Source: an uncultured Clostridia bacterium
GTDB taxonomy: Bacteria > Bacillota > Clostridia > Oscillospirales > Acutalibacteraceae
Assembly (NCBI GenBank): GCA_946006915.1
Contig: CAMFZK010000010.1
Span: 1 to 15,887, forward strand
Length of the DNA: 15,887 bases
Direction: 5' to 3'
The notes below the pieces were generated by a model that was not told the origin of the DNA, ran no database searches, and saw only the letters and a program-made list of their open reading frames with translations. Positions 1-6,322 of the stretch are shown here, piece by piece. The position numbers were made by a program, and so were the translations under genes. The number at the start of each line of letters is the position of its first letter. The stretch's first letter is position 1.

Positions 1-81
1 TTAAATTCTGACTTTTTATAAGTGTTAGGGGAAATTTTTTATATACCCCAACATTGGAAACAAAAACCATTTTTTCACATA

Positions 82-122
82 AAAACACACTTAAAGCTGT
101 TTTTCGGCCCCAAGTGTGTTTT
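82..122 (-). terminator. Rho-independent terminator of the dehydrogenase/isomerase operon
   Basis: A perfect 11-bp inverted repeat, AAAACACACTT (82-92) with AAGTGTGTTTT (112-122), encloses a 19-nt loop. Read on the minus strand it lies about 95 nt after the stop of the last operon gene and is followed by a run of T, as an intrinsic terminator should be. The plus strand also has T-rich sequence after the stem, so it could stop transcription from the left as well. The arms are rather AT-rich, so the strength is uncertain. Confidence 0.7.
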
Positions 123-217
123 ATTTCTTTGTTTTTTATTCTCAATTTCTCAACTTAATGACATTGCTCACTGTGTGGCAACCCATTAAAAATATGATGA
201 TTTATAATTGAAGCAAA

Positions 218-1033
218 TTAAAAAATAGATTTAAGATAGTTAATACTACTTTCTGCACATTCAAGGCGGGTTTTACCCATACTTGGTTCGTCTTGTTCAA
301 CGATTACCCATTTGGCATTAACGTCTTTGCAAGCTTCAAGTATTGCAGGGAAATCTTGAACACCGCTACCTACCGGACGAAGTTCAAACTGAGTAGTTTC
401 TGCTTTTTGTTCTTCCTTATCTGTTCCGATAAGTCCGTACATATTAGCACTCTTACTGCCAACAAAATCTTTAAGGTGAACAATTTCTATTCTGCCGGAA
501 TATTTGCGAATGTATTCGGCAGGGTTTTCGCCGCCTACATTTACCCAGCAAGTATCAAGTTGGGGTAAAAGAACTTCTGCGGTATTGTCGCTGTAAAGGC
601 GGTCGAGTTTGTATTCTCCGTCAACCGTTTGGAATTCAAAATCATGGTTATGGTAGCAAAGTTTCATACCGTATTTATTTGCAAATTCGCTAAACATTTT
701 AATGTTTTGGTTAAATTCGGCGTTTTTCTCACCGCCTGCGAGATACTCTTCGCCAATCCACGGAATTACAATGTATTTACAGCCGATTTCGGCATAAGTT
801 TTAAAGGTTTCATCACCCTTTAAAAGTTCGACGTAAGGAACGTGTGCGGAAAGGGGGTTAAGACCGATTTCATCGCACATTTTTTTAACTTCGGCAGCAC
901 TTTTGCCGTAAAGGCCGGCAAATTCAACACCGTCATAACCTAATGCTTTAACTTTTCTTAAAGTGCCTTCAAAATCGGACTCCATATTATCTCTAATAGA
1001 ATAAAGTTGTAATGCGATTGGAAAATCATACAT
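218..1033 (-). CDS. Sugar phosphate isomerase/epimerase family protein (TIM barrel, AP-endonuclease-2 fold), last gene of operon
   Basis: A 271-residue soluble protein of the xylose-isomerase-like TIM-barrel family. Seen: the N-terminal strand motif LQLYSIRD (about 9-16), YHNHDFEF (127-134), an LDTCW segment with Asp160, VHLKD with His186, and VEQDEP with Glu246. Asp160, His186 and Glu246 match the usual divalent-metal ligands. The first ligand of the family, normally the Glu of an IEN motif, is replaced here by the YHNH segment, which marks a distinct subfamily. Members isomerise, epimerise or dehydrate sugars and keto-sugars (IolE/IolI, YcjR and C-glycoside cleaving proteins are relatives). 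The start ATG has an AAAAGGAG site 9 nt upstream. It is the distal gene of a five-gene operon with three Gfo/Idh/MocA dehydrogenases, so the substrate is probably a keto-sugar or keto-glycoside. The exact reaction cannot be told from the sequence. Confidence 0.85.
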   Translation of the reverse strand: MYDFPIALQLYSIRDNMESDFEGTLRKVKALGYDGVEFAGLYGKSAAEVKKMCDEIGLNPLSAHVPYVELLKGDETFKTYAEIGCKYIVIPWIGEEYLAGGEKNAEFNQNIKMFSEFANKYGMKLCYHNHDFEFQTVDGEYKLDRLYSDNTAEVLLPQLDTCWVNVGGENPAEYIRKYSGRIEIVHLKDFVGSKSANMYGLIGTDKEEQKAETTQFELRPVGSGVQDFPAILEACKDVNAKWVIVEQDEPSMGKTRLECAESSINYLKSIF

Positions 1034-1057
1034 AATACATATCTCCTTTTAAAATGC

Positions 1058-1080
1058 AGGTAGCCCTTTTGGTGCTACCT
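1058..1080 (-). promoter_or_regulatory. Intercistronic hairpin between the third dehydrogenase and the last isomerase gene
   Basis: AGGTAGC (1058-1064) pairs with GCTACCT (1074-1080). Two more G-C pairs can form inside if one T is bulged, leaving a TTTT loop. On the minus-strand mRNA it lies after the stop at 1097 and just before the ribosome binding site of the next gene, followed by GCATTTTAAAA. The T-run is short, so it is more likely a leaky terminator or an RNA-stability or processing element than a full stop. Confidence 0.5.
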
Positions 1081-1096
1081 ATATTATTTAGTTAAA

Positions 1097-2251
1097 TTAA
1101 ATTTCCGGAATATTGATTTCAACTTCGTGACCGCAATCGGCAGATTTGATAATACCGTCGATAATTGCTTGATTGTAGAGAATTTCGCTTGAAGGAACGG
1201 TTGGCTCGCCGCCTTCCTTAATGGAGTCAACAAATGCACGAAGTTTCTTGGCGAACAAATCCTCTTTTGGCTTAAGCGGTACAGTGTATTCAATCGTTTG
1301 GTCACCTAAAGTTTTGTAAACTTTAAGAGGAGTATCAAACTCACCGTTCCAACATTCAGTAGAGGGGATACGCAAACCGCCCTTTGTTCCCAAAATAAGT
1401 GCGTCACCGCAGGTGTCCATATTCATTGCCCACGAAATACGGAAGTCAAGGATAATGTCACCCTCTAAACGAACGAAAGCAGCGGCAAAATCGTCAACAC
1501 CGAATTTTTCGGCATATTCGGGATGTGTGGGATAGTAAGCGGGGTCCTGACCGAAGAAAGCGGACTTGTAGCCCGAAACGGTAAGCGGCTTCGGATAACC
1601 GACAGCACCTAAAAGCATATCAAGCGAATAAGAACCGATGTCACCTACAGCACCGATACCTGCAGTTTCTTTTTCAATGAATGTAGTGCCGAAAGGAGTA
1701 GGAATACCTCTTCTGCGTCCGCCGCCTGCTTGTAAGTAATAAACCTTACCAAGTTCGCCCGAATCGACAATTTTCTTAATCATTTTCATATTCTCGCTCA
1801 TTCTGGGTTGGAAACCGATGGTGAGAATCTTACCGCTCTTCTTTTCAGCTTTCATAACTTCAACTGCTTCTTCAAGGGTTACGGTAAAGGGCTTTTCAAG
1901 CATAACATTAATGCCTGCATTAAGAGCGTTAATTGCACAAGAAGCGTGTGTACCGTTATAAGTACAAATACTTACACCGTCCAAATTCTTTTCTGCAGCT
2001 AATAATGCTTCATCGCTTTCATAAAAACGGCAGTTTTCAATGCCGAATTTTTCAGCAAATGCTTCTGCTTTTCCGGGGATAAGGTCTGCCATTGCAACAA
2101 TTTCGACATCAGGCATATTCTTGTATGAATTTACGTGTGCCTCTGCAATCCAACCTGTTCCGATAATACCGATTTTAACCTTTTTTGATGCATCAATAAC
2201 TGTTTTTTCTTGATTTTCTTTAAATGCATCTAATCCTGCTATTTCGGCCAT
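1097..2251 (-). CDS. Gfo/Idh/MocA family oxidoreductase (Tyr-type active site)
   Basis: A 384-residue NAD(P)-dependent sugar or polyol dehydrogenase. Seen: an extra segment of about 23 residues before the first beta strand, then a Rossmann dinucleotide fold with IGIIGTGWIAEAH (27-39), the family EKP motif (Glu119-Lys120-Pro121) whose Lys is catalytic, and the C-terminal alpha/beta domain. The active-site stretch is GDIGSYSLD, giving Asp204 and Tyr208 where many members have Asp and His; Tyr at this place is known from glucose-fructose oxidoreductase. The gene starts at ATG 2251 after a strong AGGAGG site 9 nt upstream. It follows the isomerase gene at 2276-3190 by 24 nt in the same operon. 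Likely role: oxidation or reduction of a ring hydroxyl of a sugar or glycoside. The substrate is unknown and the family does not predict it. Confidence 0.88.
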   Translation of the reverse strand: MAEIAGLDAFKENQEKTVIDASKKVKIGIIGTGWIAEAHVNSYKNMPDVEIVAMADLIPGKAEAFAEKFGIENCRFYESDEALLAAEKNLDGVSICTYNGTHASCAINALNAGINVMLEKPFTVTLEEAVEVMKAEKKSGKILTIGFQPRMSENMKMIKKIVDSGELGKVYYLQAGGGRRRGIPTPFGTTFIEKETAGIGAVGDIGSYSLDMLLGAVGYPKPLTVSGYKSAFFGQDPAYYPTHPEYAEKFGVDDFAAAFVRLEGDIILDFRISWAMNMDTCGDALILGTKGGLRIPSTECWNGEFDTPLKVYKTLGDQTIEYTVPLKPKEDLFAKKLRAFVDSIKEGGEPTVPSSEILYNQAIIDGIIKSADCGHEVEINIPEI

Positions 2252-2275
2252 TTTTGTTTTCCTCCTAAAATTATT

Positions 2276-3190
2276 TTATATTACGAACTGGCGCATATAG
2301 CGACAACTCAATTCAACCGAATCCAAAATACGTTCTTTAGAACTTTCAAATGCTTTGTCTTCAACTTCAATACAGGTATATCCGTTATAACCTATATCGG
2401 TAAGTGCCGAAACATATTTGCCCCAGTCAACATCACCAAGTCCCGGAAGTTTCGGGCTCATATATTGGAGCGGATAACCCATTATACCTACATCGTTAAG
2501 TTTATCGGGATAAATTTTAATATCCTTAAAATGAACGTGGAAGATTTTATCTTTAAATTCGTAAAGGGGTTTAATATAATCAATCTGCTGCCAAATAAAG
2601 TGGCTGGGGTCATAGTTAATGCCGAAATTATCACTCGGTAAGAGTTCAAACATCTTGCGCCACAAAGCAGGGGTGGTAAACAAATTCTGTCCGCCCGGCC
2701 ATTGGTCTGCACCGAAAAGCATAGGGCAGTTTTCAATAGCAACCTTAACGCCCTTTTCTTCGGCAAATTTAATAATAGGCGGCCAAATTTCTTTAAATAA
2801 TTCCAAATTTTCTTCTACGGTTTTGTTTTGGTCTCTGCCGATAAAGGTGGTAACCATATTAACACCTAAAAGAGAACTCATATTGATAACCTTTTTAAGA
2901 TGCTCTATAGCGGCGTTTCTTTTTTCGATGTTACCGTCCATTGTGTTGGGGTAGAAAGCAAGTGAAGAAATTTCAATGCCCTTTTTAGCACAGAAATCCT
3001 TGATATATGCAATGTAATCGGCTGATGTATTGTCAACATCAATATGGCTTACGCCTGCATATCTTCTTTCTGCTTTACCTTGCGGCCAACAAGCAACTTC
3101 CATACACTTGCAACCGTTTTCCACGGCGTTTTCAACGGCCTCTTCAAAGGTGAAACCGTCATAAATTGCGCTTACAATACCAAGTTTCAT
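2276..3190 (-). CDS. Sugar phosphate isomerase/epimerase family protein (TIM barrel, complete metal site)
   Basis: A 304-residue xylose-isomerase-like TIM barrel. The four usual metal ligands are all present: Glu153 in VAIENCPM, Asp194 in NYDPSH, His220 in HVHFKD and Glu275 in CIEVED. His197 of DPSH is a further conserved residue. Near the N terminus is a distinctive stretch CWPQGKAERRYAG (34-46), probably a substrate loop. The complete ligand set makes it the better candidate of the two barrels for a Mn/Co/Zn-dependent epimerase, isomerase or lyase acting on a keto-sugar made by the neighbouring dehydrogenases. The ATG at 3190 follows an AAAGGAG site lying in the 17-nt gap after the TAG stop of the preceding gene, so the two are closely linked. 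No signal peptide or membrane segment is seen. The specific reaction is not predictable. Confidence 0.87.
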   Translation of the reverse strand: MKLGIVSAIYDGFTFEEAVENAVENGCKCMEVACWPQGKAERRYAGVSHIDVDNTSADYIAYIKDFCAKKGIEISSLAFYPNTMDGNIEKRNAAIEHLKKVINMSSLLGVNMVTTFIGRDQNKTVEENLELFKEIWPPIIKFAEEKGVKVAIENCPMLFGADQWPGGQNLFTTPALWRKMFELLPSDNFGINYDPSHFIWQQIDYIKPLYEFKDKIFHVHFKDIKIYPDKLNDVGIMGYPLQYMSPKLPGLGDVDWGKYVSALTDIGYNGYTCIEVEDKAFESSKERILDSVELSCRYMRQFVI

Positions 3191-3207
3191 AAATATGACT
3201 CCTTTAT

Positions 3208-4185
3208 CTAATATTTTATTTTTGCAGTTTGCTTTATTAAGTCCATTTGAGTTTGGACATTATGCGTTAATTCACAGGTTGCTTTATAGTCGTTTGAAAA
3301 GGTGTCGAAATTTTCAATGTAATCGGCAAATTTTTCCGCCTCGCCACGCATTACTTCGGCTCGGTCGGGTGTCCCCAAAAGAAGTTGCTCTTTTCCGTTT
3401 TTCACAAGTGAAATATCGGCAAATTGGGATACAGAGCCGATTTTTATTACACCCAGGTCTCCGATTATTTCCGAACCGATAGCCGACCCGCCGATTTTGC
3501 TGTAAGAAAGCATAGCGGGAAAGTTTTTATATTCAAAAATTGCTCCGCCCGAAAGGTCTGCACCGTTTTCGGCAAAAACGGCATAAGCCGAAATATTATT
3601 GGGAACACCGAACAAATCTACCGCCGCATATACACAGTAAACCCCTAAATCCATAAGTGTGCCTGCGGCAAGGGACATATCAAAAATATTGACATGTTCA
3701 CCCTTTTTAAAGCGTTCGTATCGGCTTGAGAGTTGGCAAAAATCAATCCTAACCTGCGAAATAATGCCGATTTCTTTCAAGTTTTCAAGCAATATTTTTC
3801 GACCTTTAGAGTGGTGGGAAATAATTGCTTCAATGTAAATAACATTGTTTTTGTTTGCAAGCGACAGCAACTCGTCATACTCTTTTTGGTTTGTGGTAAT
3901 CGGTTTTTCACAAATAACGTGTTTGCCGTTTTGCAAAAAGAGTTTGCTTTGTTCGTAATGAAAAATATTAGGTGTAGCGATATAAACCGCATCAATTTGC
4001 GGATTTTGTGCCACTTCTGTTAAATCGTTTGAAAAGAATTTAAAACCTTGTGTGCGGGCAAATTCTTTACCGGTTTCAAGTGTTCTTGAATAACAGGTAT
4101 GCAGTTCATACCGCCCTGTTAAACGGCAGGCGGATAAAAACTTATCGGTTATATTACTTGTTCCTACAGTCGCAAGCCGTAACAC
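3208..4185 (-). CDS. Gfo/Idh/MocA family oxidoreductase (GTS-type nucleotide loop, Tyr-type active site)
   Basis: A 325-residue dehydrogenase starting with GTG at 4185, the base right after the TAA stop of the upstream gene. Its GAGG ribosome binding site lies inside the last codons of that gene, so translation is very likely coupled. Seen: ATVGTSNIT (5-13) in place of the usual GxGxxG loop, a variation found in a recognised branch of the family; EKP at Glu93-Lys94-Pro95; and MDLGVYCVY with Asp179 and Tyr183 at the active site. Length and C-terminal domain are complete. The branch includes proteins annotated as dihydrodiol- or xylose-dehydrogenase-like, but substrates vary widely. In this operon it probably works as a partner or reverse-direction enzyme to the other dehydrogenases on the same substrate. 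Confidence 0.86.
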   Translation of the reverse strand: MLRLATVGTSNITDKFLSACRLTGRYELHTCYSRTLETGKEFARTQGFKFFSNDLTEVAQNPQIDAVYIATPNIFHYEQSKLFLQNGKHVICEKPITTNQKEYDELLSLANKNNVIYIEAIISHHSKGRKILLENLKEIGIISQVRIDFCQLSSRYERFKKGEHVNIFDMSLAAGTLMDLGVYCVYAAVDLFGVPNNISAYAVFAENGADLSGGAIFEYKNFPAMLSYSKIGGSAIGSEIIGDLGVIKIGSVSQFADISLVKNGKEQLLLGTPDRAEVMRGEAEKFADYIENFDTFSNDYKATCELTHNVQTQMDLIKQTAKIKY

Positions 4186-5232
4186 TTATATATTTACCTC
4201 AATCGCTTGATTTTTAGCGGAAGATTCGAAACATGCCTCCATAACCTGCATAACACGGCGAACTTCGTTATGTGTAATCGCAAGTTCTTCTTTGCCGTCA
4301 AGTGCGGCACAGAAGTTGCGGTAAAAATCGTGAACATCGCTTACCGGGCGGTCTGCTTCGTGAATATCAAGGGTAATTTCATCACGCGGTGCCATTGTTT
4401 TGGTTATTCCTGCCGCAGTCTGCACGGGAAGAACCTCTTTTTCGTTCCACGCTTTCATACGTGCAACCCGGGCATTCTTTTGCCAATCCTCAATAATTGC
4501 ACTACCGCTCTTGCATTGCAAATAAAAACGCGGCATTGCAATAAAGTTATATGTACCTACTTCTACATAAGCGGTTTTTCCGCTTTCAAAATACATTGTA
4601 AGTTTAAATCCGTCATCAACTTCGGAATTGGTAATATGGGTTTCGGTGCAGTAAATTCTTACAACCTTTTCTTTAATTATCTGCATAATTTGGTCAATAA
4701 GATGTACGCCCCAGTCAAGAATCATACCGCCGCCCTGTGCTTTGGTGCAGCGCCAGTCACTCGGTATACCGCGTGAACCGTGAACACGTGACTCAATATT
4801 TATAAGTTCACCTATTTCGCCCGATTCGACAATTTTCTTCATCGCCAAATAGTCAACATCCCAACGTCTGTTTTGGTGTACCGTAAAAAGTTTGCCGGAT
4901 TTGTTTGCAGCGTCGGTCATTTCGTCAAAAGCGGAAACCGCCATTTCAACCGGTTTTTCGCAAATTACATTTTTACCTGCCAGGAGTGACTTTACAACAA
5001 GTTCCTTGTGGTCGTCATTAGGAACGGAAATTACAACTGTTTCCACCTTGCTGTCCGCTAAAACGTCCCCAAAAGAGGCGTATGCGTGAATACCGTTCTT
5101 TTCGGCAAGAGCGTTTTTAGCGGGGTCAATATCATAAACACCTGTAAGTTCGGCAACATCGCTTGCAAGTATTTGGCGTGTGTGCCAAGCACCTTGACCG
5201 CCGTAGCCGATAACTGCAAAACTTTTTTTCAT
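4186..5232 (-). CDS. Gfo/Idh/MocA family oxidoreductase (His-type active site), first gene of operon
   Basis: A 348-residue NAD(P)-dependent dehydrogenase when begun at ATG 5232. A longer reading from TTG 5247 is unlikely, because that TTG is part of the TTGAGGAG ribosome binding site. Seen: AVIGYGGQGAWH (6-17) as the nucleotide-binding loop, EKP at Glu92-Lys93-Pro94, and ILDWGVHLID with Asp173 and His177, the classical Asp/His pair of the family. It is the promoter-proximal gene of the operon and is joined directly to the next dehydrogenase with no intergenic base. Its active-site chemistry differs from the two Tyr-type paralogues downstream, so it probably takes a different substrate or step. 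Relatives act on inositols, 3-keto-glycosides and other sugars. The family call is firm and the substrate is unknown. Confidence 0.88.
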   Translation of the reverse strand: MKKSFAVIGYGGQGAWHTRQILASDVAELTGVYDIDPAKNALAEKNGIHAYASFGDVLADSKVETVVISVPNDDHKELVVKSLLAGKNVICEKPVEMAVSAFDEMTDAANKSGKLFTVHQNRRWDVDYLAMKKIVESGEIGELINIESRVHGSRGIPSDWRCTKAQGGGMILDWGVHLIDQIMQIIKEKVVRIYCTETHITNSEVDDGFKLTMYFESGKTAYVEVGTYNFIAMPRFYLQCKSGSAIIEDWQKNARVARMKAWNEKEVLPVQTAAGITKTMAPRDEITLDIHEADRPVSDVHDFYRNFCAALDGKEELAITHNEVRRVMQVMEACFESSAKNQAIEVNI

Positions 5233-5239
5233 AGTACTA

Positions 5240-5245
5240 CTCCTC
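5240..5245 (-). promoter_or_regulatory. Ribosome binding site that fixes the first dehydrogenase start
   Basis: On the minus strand GAGGAG (5245-5240) is followed by seven bases and ATG at 5232. The site overlaps the upstream in-frame TTG at 5247, which rules that TTG out as a sensible start. Confidence 0.8.
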
Positions 5246-5290
5246 AATATTTATAAAAATAATTAAATTTTAGTGCGCTTTTATATGCTA

Positions 5291-5319
5291 ATAGTACAAT
5301 TATTGATTTGTTTTTTCAA
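5291..5319 (-). promoter_or_regulatory. Predicted sigma-A promoter of the five-gene operon
   Basis: On the minus strand a TTGAAA -35 box (5319-5314) is separated by 17 nt from a TACTAT -10 box (5296-5291). Transcription would start near 5284 and leave a leader of about 50 nt before ATG 5232. The -10 box matches the consensus at only four of six positions, so it may need an activator, possibly the divergent AraC protein. An alternative -10, TATAAA (5285-5280), lacks a good -35. Confidence 0.45.
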
Positions 5320-5377
5320 GTAAATTTTAGCACAATTTATAGACAAATGTTGTTATTTTATAAATTAGAAATTAACT

Positions 5378-5387
5378 GTTTTAAAAC
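5378..5387. promoter_or_regulatory. Short perfect palindrome in the divergent promoter region, possible operator
   Basis: GTTTTAAAAC is a perfect 10-bp palindrome lying between the two divergent promoters, about 35 nt upstream of the regulator's -35 box and about 60 nt from that of the minus-strand operon. Position suits a regulator site, but the region is very AT-rich and AraC proteins usually bind direct repeats, so chance is a real alternative. Confidence 0.25.
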
Positions 5388-5421
5388 TTGAATTGATTAT
5401 ATACATACATTTAAAAAATTA

Positions 5422-5450
5422 TTGACAAGATGGCATTTATTAGATACAAT
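5422..5450 (+). promoter_or_regulatory. Sigma-A promoter of the AraC-GH2 unit
   Basis: A consensus TTGACA -35 box (5422-5427), a 17-nt spacer and a TACAAT -10 box (5445-5450). The start of transcription is expected around 5457. An ATG at 5430 that would open the longest reading frame lies inside the promoter spacer and so cannot be on this transcript. Confidence 0.8.
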
Positions 5451-5496
5451 GTGCTTATGATTTTAATCGGGATATCTAAGAAAAATGCATATATAC

Positions 5497-5510
5497 GGGG
5501 GGGTGGGGAA
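5497..5510 (+). promoter_or_regulatory. G-rich ribosome binding site with a seven-G run before the AraC gene
   Basis: The leader has GGGGGGG (5497-5503), then T, GGGG and AA, directly before ATG 5511. The G run can pair with the CCUCC of 16S rRNA through one G-U pair at a spacing of about 7 nt. This is unlike the AGGAG sites of every other gene here. A homopolymer of seven G in this place could change spacing by slippage. Confidence 0.5.
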
Positions 5511-6302
5511 ATGGATGTTTTTTATGAAAACAGAAAACTTGCCATTGAATGCAAAAGCGAAGTTACTGATCTTTCACCGCTTGTACATCTCCACAAGGAA
5601 TTAGAAATAGTGTATGTAATTAGCGGCAAATGTGTGGCGTATGCGGATAAGAACAGTTATATATTGAAGCCGGGAGATATGTTTATTTCCTTTCCGAATC
5701 AAGTCCATTATTACAAAACCGTTGAAAACGGGAAGTATGCGCTTTTGATTTTTTCACCGGATATTATATATGAATATTCTTCTTTGATATCAAAAAGCAT
5801 ACCTGACAGAAATTGTATTTTATCCAATGAGGAAAACGAGTTAAAATCCATATTCGCTAAAATGAGTGCCGCCGATACAGAATATAACAAATTGACTGTT
5901 TGCGGTTATATAAATGTATTGATGGGTAAGATATTACCGCTTTTAAACCTTAAAATAGCGGATAAAAACAAAACTTCTGCATTTTACGATATTGTAGAAT
6001 TTTGCTCTAATAATTTTAAAAACGATATAACACTTGAAACTGTTTCGGAAAAGCTGCATTTAAGTAAATACTATGTTTCCCATATAATAAACAAACGGTT
6101 AGGTCAAAATTTTAACGAGTATATAAATAATATGCGGGTTTCGGAATCATTAAGTTTTTTGCGTGAAACAGATATGAAAATATCGGATATTTCGGAATAT
6201 GTCGGATTTGGAACCATTCGCTCATTTAACCGTGCTTTTAAAACTATTATGGAAGTTACACCTGTTGAGTATCGCAGCAGTTTAAATGAAATTAAAAATT
6301 AG
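5511..6302 (+). CDS. AraC-family transcriptional regulator with N-terminal cupin sensor
   Basis: A 263-residue regulator from ATG 5511. The frame stays open up to 5430, but the promoter at 5422-5450 excludes that start. The N-terminal half is a cupin-like effector domain, with HLHKELEIVYVISG (about 26-39), KPGDMFISFP and HYYK. The last 100 residues hold the double helix-turn-helix of AraC/XylS proteins: LETVSEKLHLSKYYVSHIINKR-type first helix pair, then ISDISEYVGFG and SFNRAFK, ending in the typical PVEYR. Such proteins usually sense a sugar and activate neighbouring carbohydrate genes. Here it sits 20 nt before the GH2 gene and diverges from the dehydrogenase operon, so both are likely targets. 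Its coding sequence is much more AT-rich than its neighbours: positions 5941-6120 contain 48 G+C out of 180 bases. Confidence 0.9.
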   Translation: MDVFYENRKLAIECKSEVTDLSPLVHLHKELEIVYVISGKCVAYADKNSYILKPGDMFISFPNQVHYYKTVENGKYALLIFSPDIIYEYSSLISKSIPDRNCILSNEENELKSIFAKMSAADTEYNKLTVCGYINVLMGKILPLLNLKIADKNKTSAFYDIVEFCSNNFKNDITLETVSEKLHLSKYYVSHIINKRLGQNFNEYINNMRVSESLSFLRETDMKISDISEYVGFGTIRSFNRAFKTIMEVTPVEYRSSLNEIKN

Positions 6303-6322
6303 TAATAAAGGAAGGCAAGTTT

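Noticed and set aside
23..53. Bulged inverted repeat TGTTAGGGG / CCCCAACA near the left end
   Set aside because: The stem has an unpaired base, a 14-nt AT loop and no T-run after it on either strand, and no gene end nearby that needs it. It may be part of a structure cut by the window edge.
4207..4776. 189-codon open frame on the plus strand
   Set aside because: It lies fully antisense to the first dehydrogenase gene, has no ribosome binding site and an unnatural Phe/Cys/Asn-rich composition. The opposite strand codes for a clear family protein.
5233..5247. TTG start giving a five-residue longer first dehydrogenase
   Set aside because: The TTG is part of the TTGAGGAG ribosome binding site for ATG 5232, and the family starts directly before the first beta strand.
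5299..5426. Repeated AATTATTGA at about 5299 and 5418 as possible AraC half-sites
   Set aside because: A 9-mer in such AT-rich sequence can repeat by chance, the copies are about 120 nt apart, and one overlaps the -35 box.
5430..5510. 27-residue N-terminal extension of the AraC regulator
   Set aside because: The start codon lies between the -35 and -10 boxes of a consensus promoter, so it is not transcribed from it.
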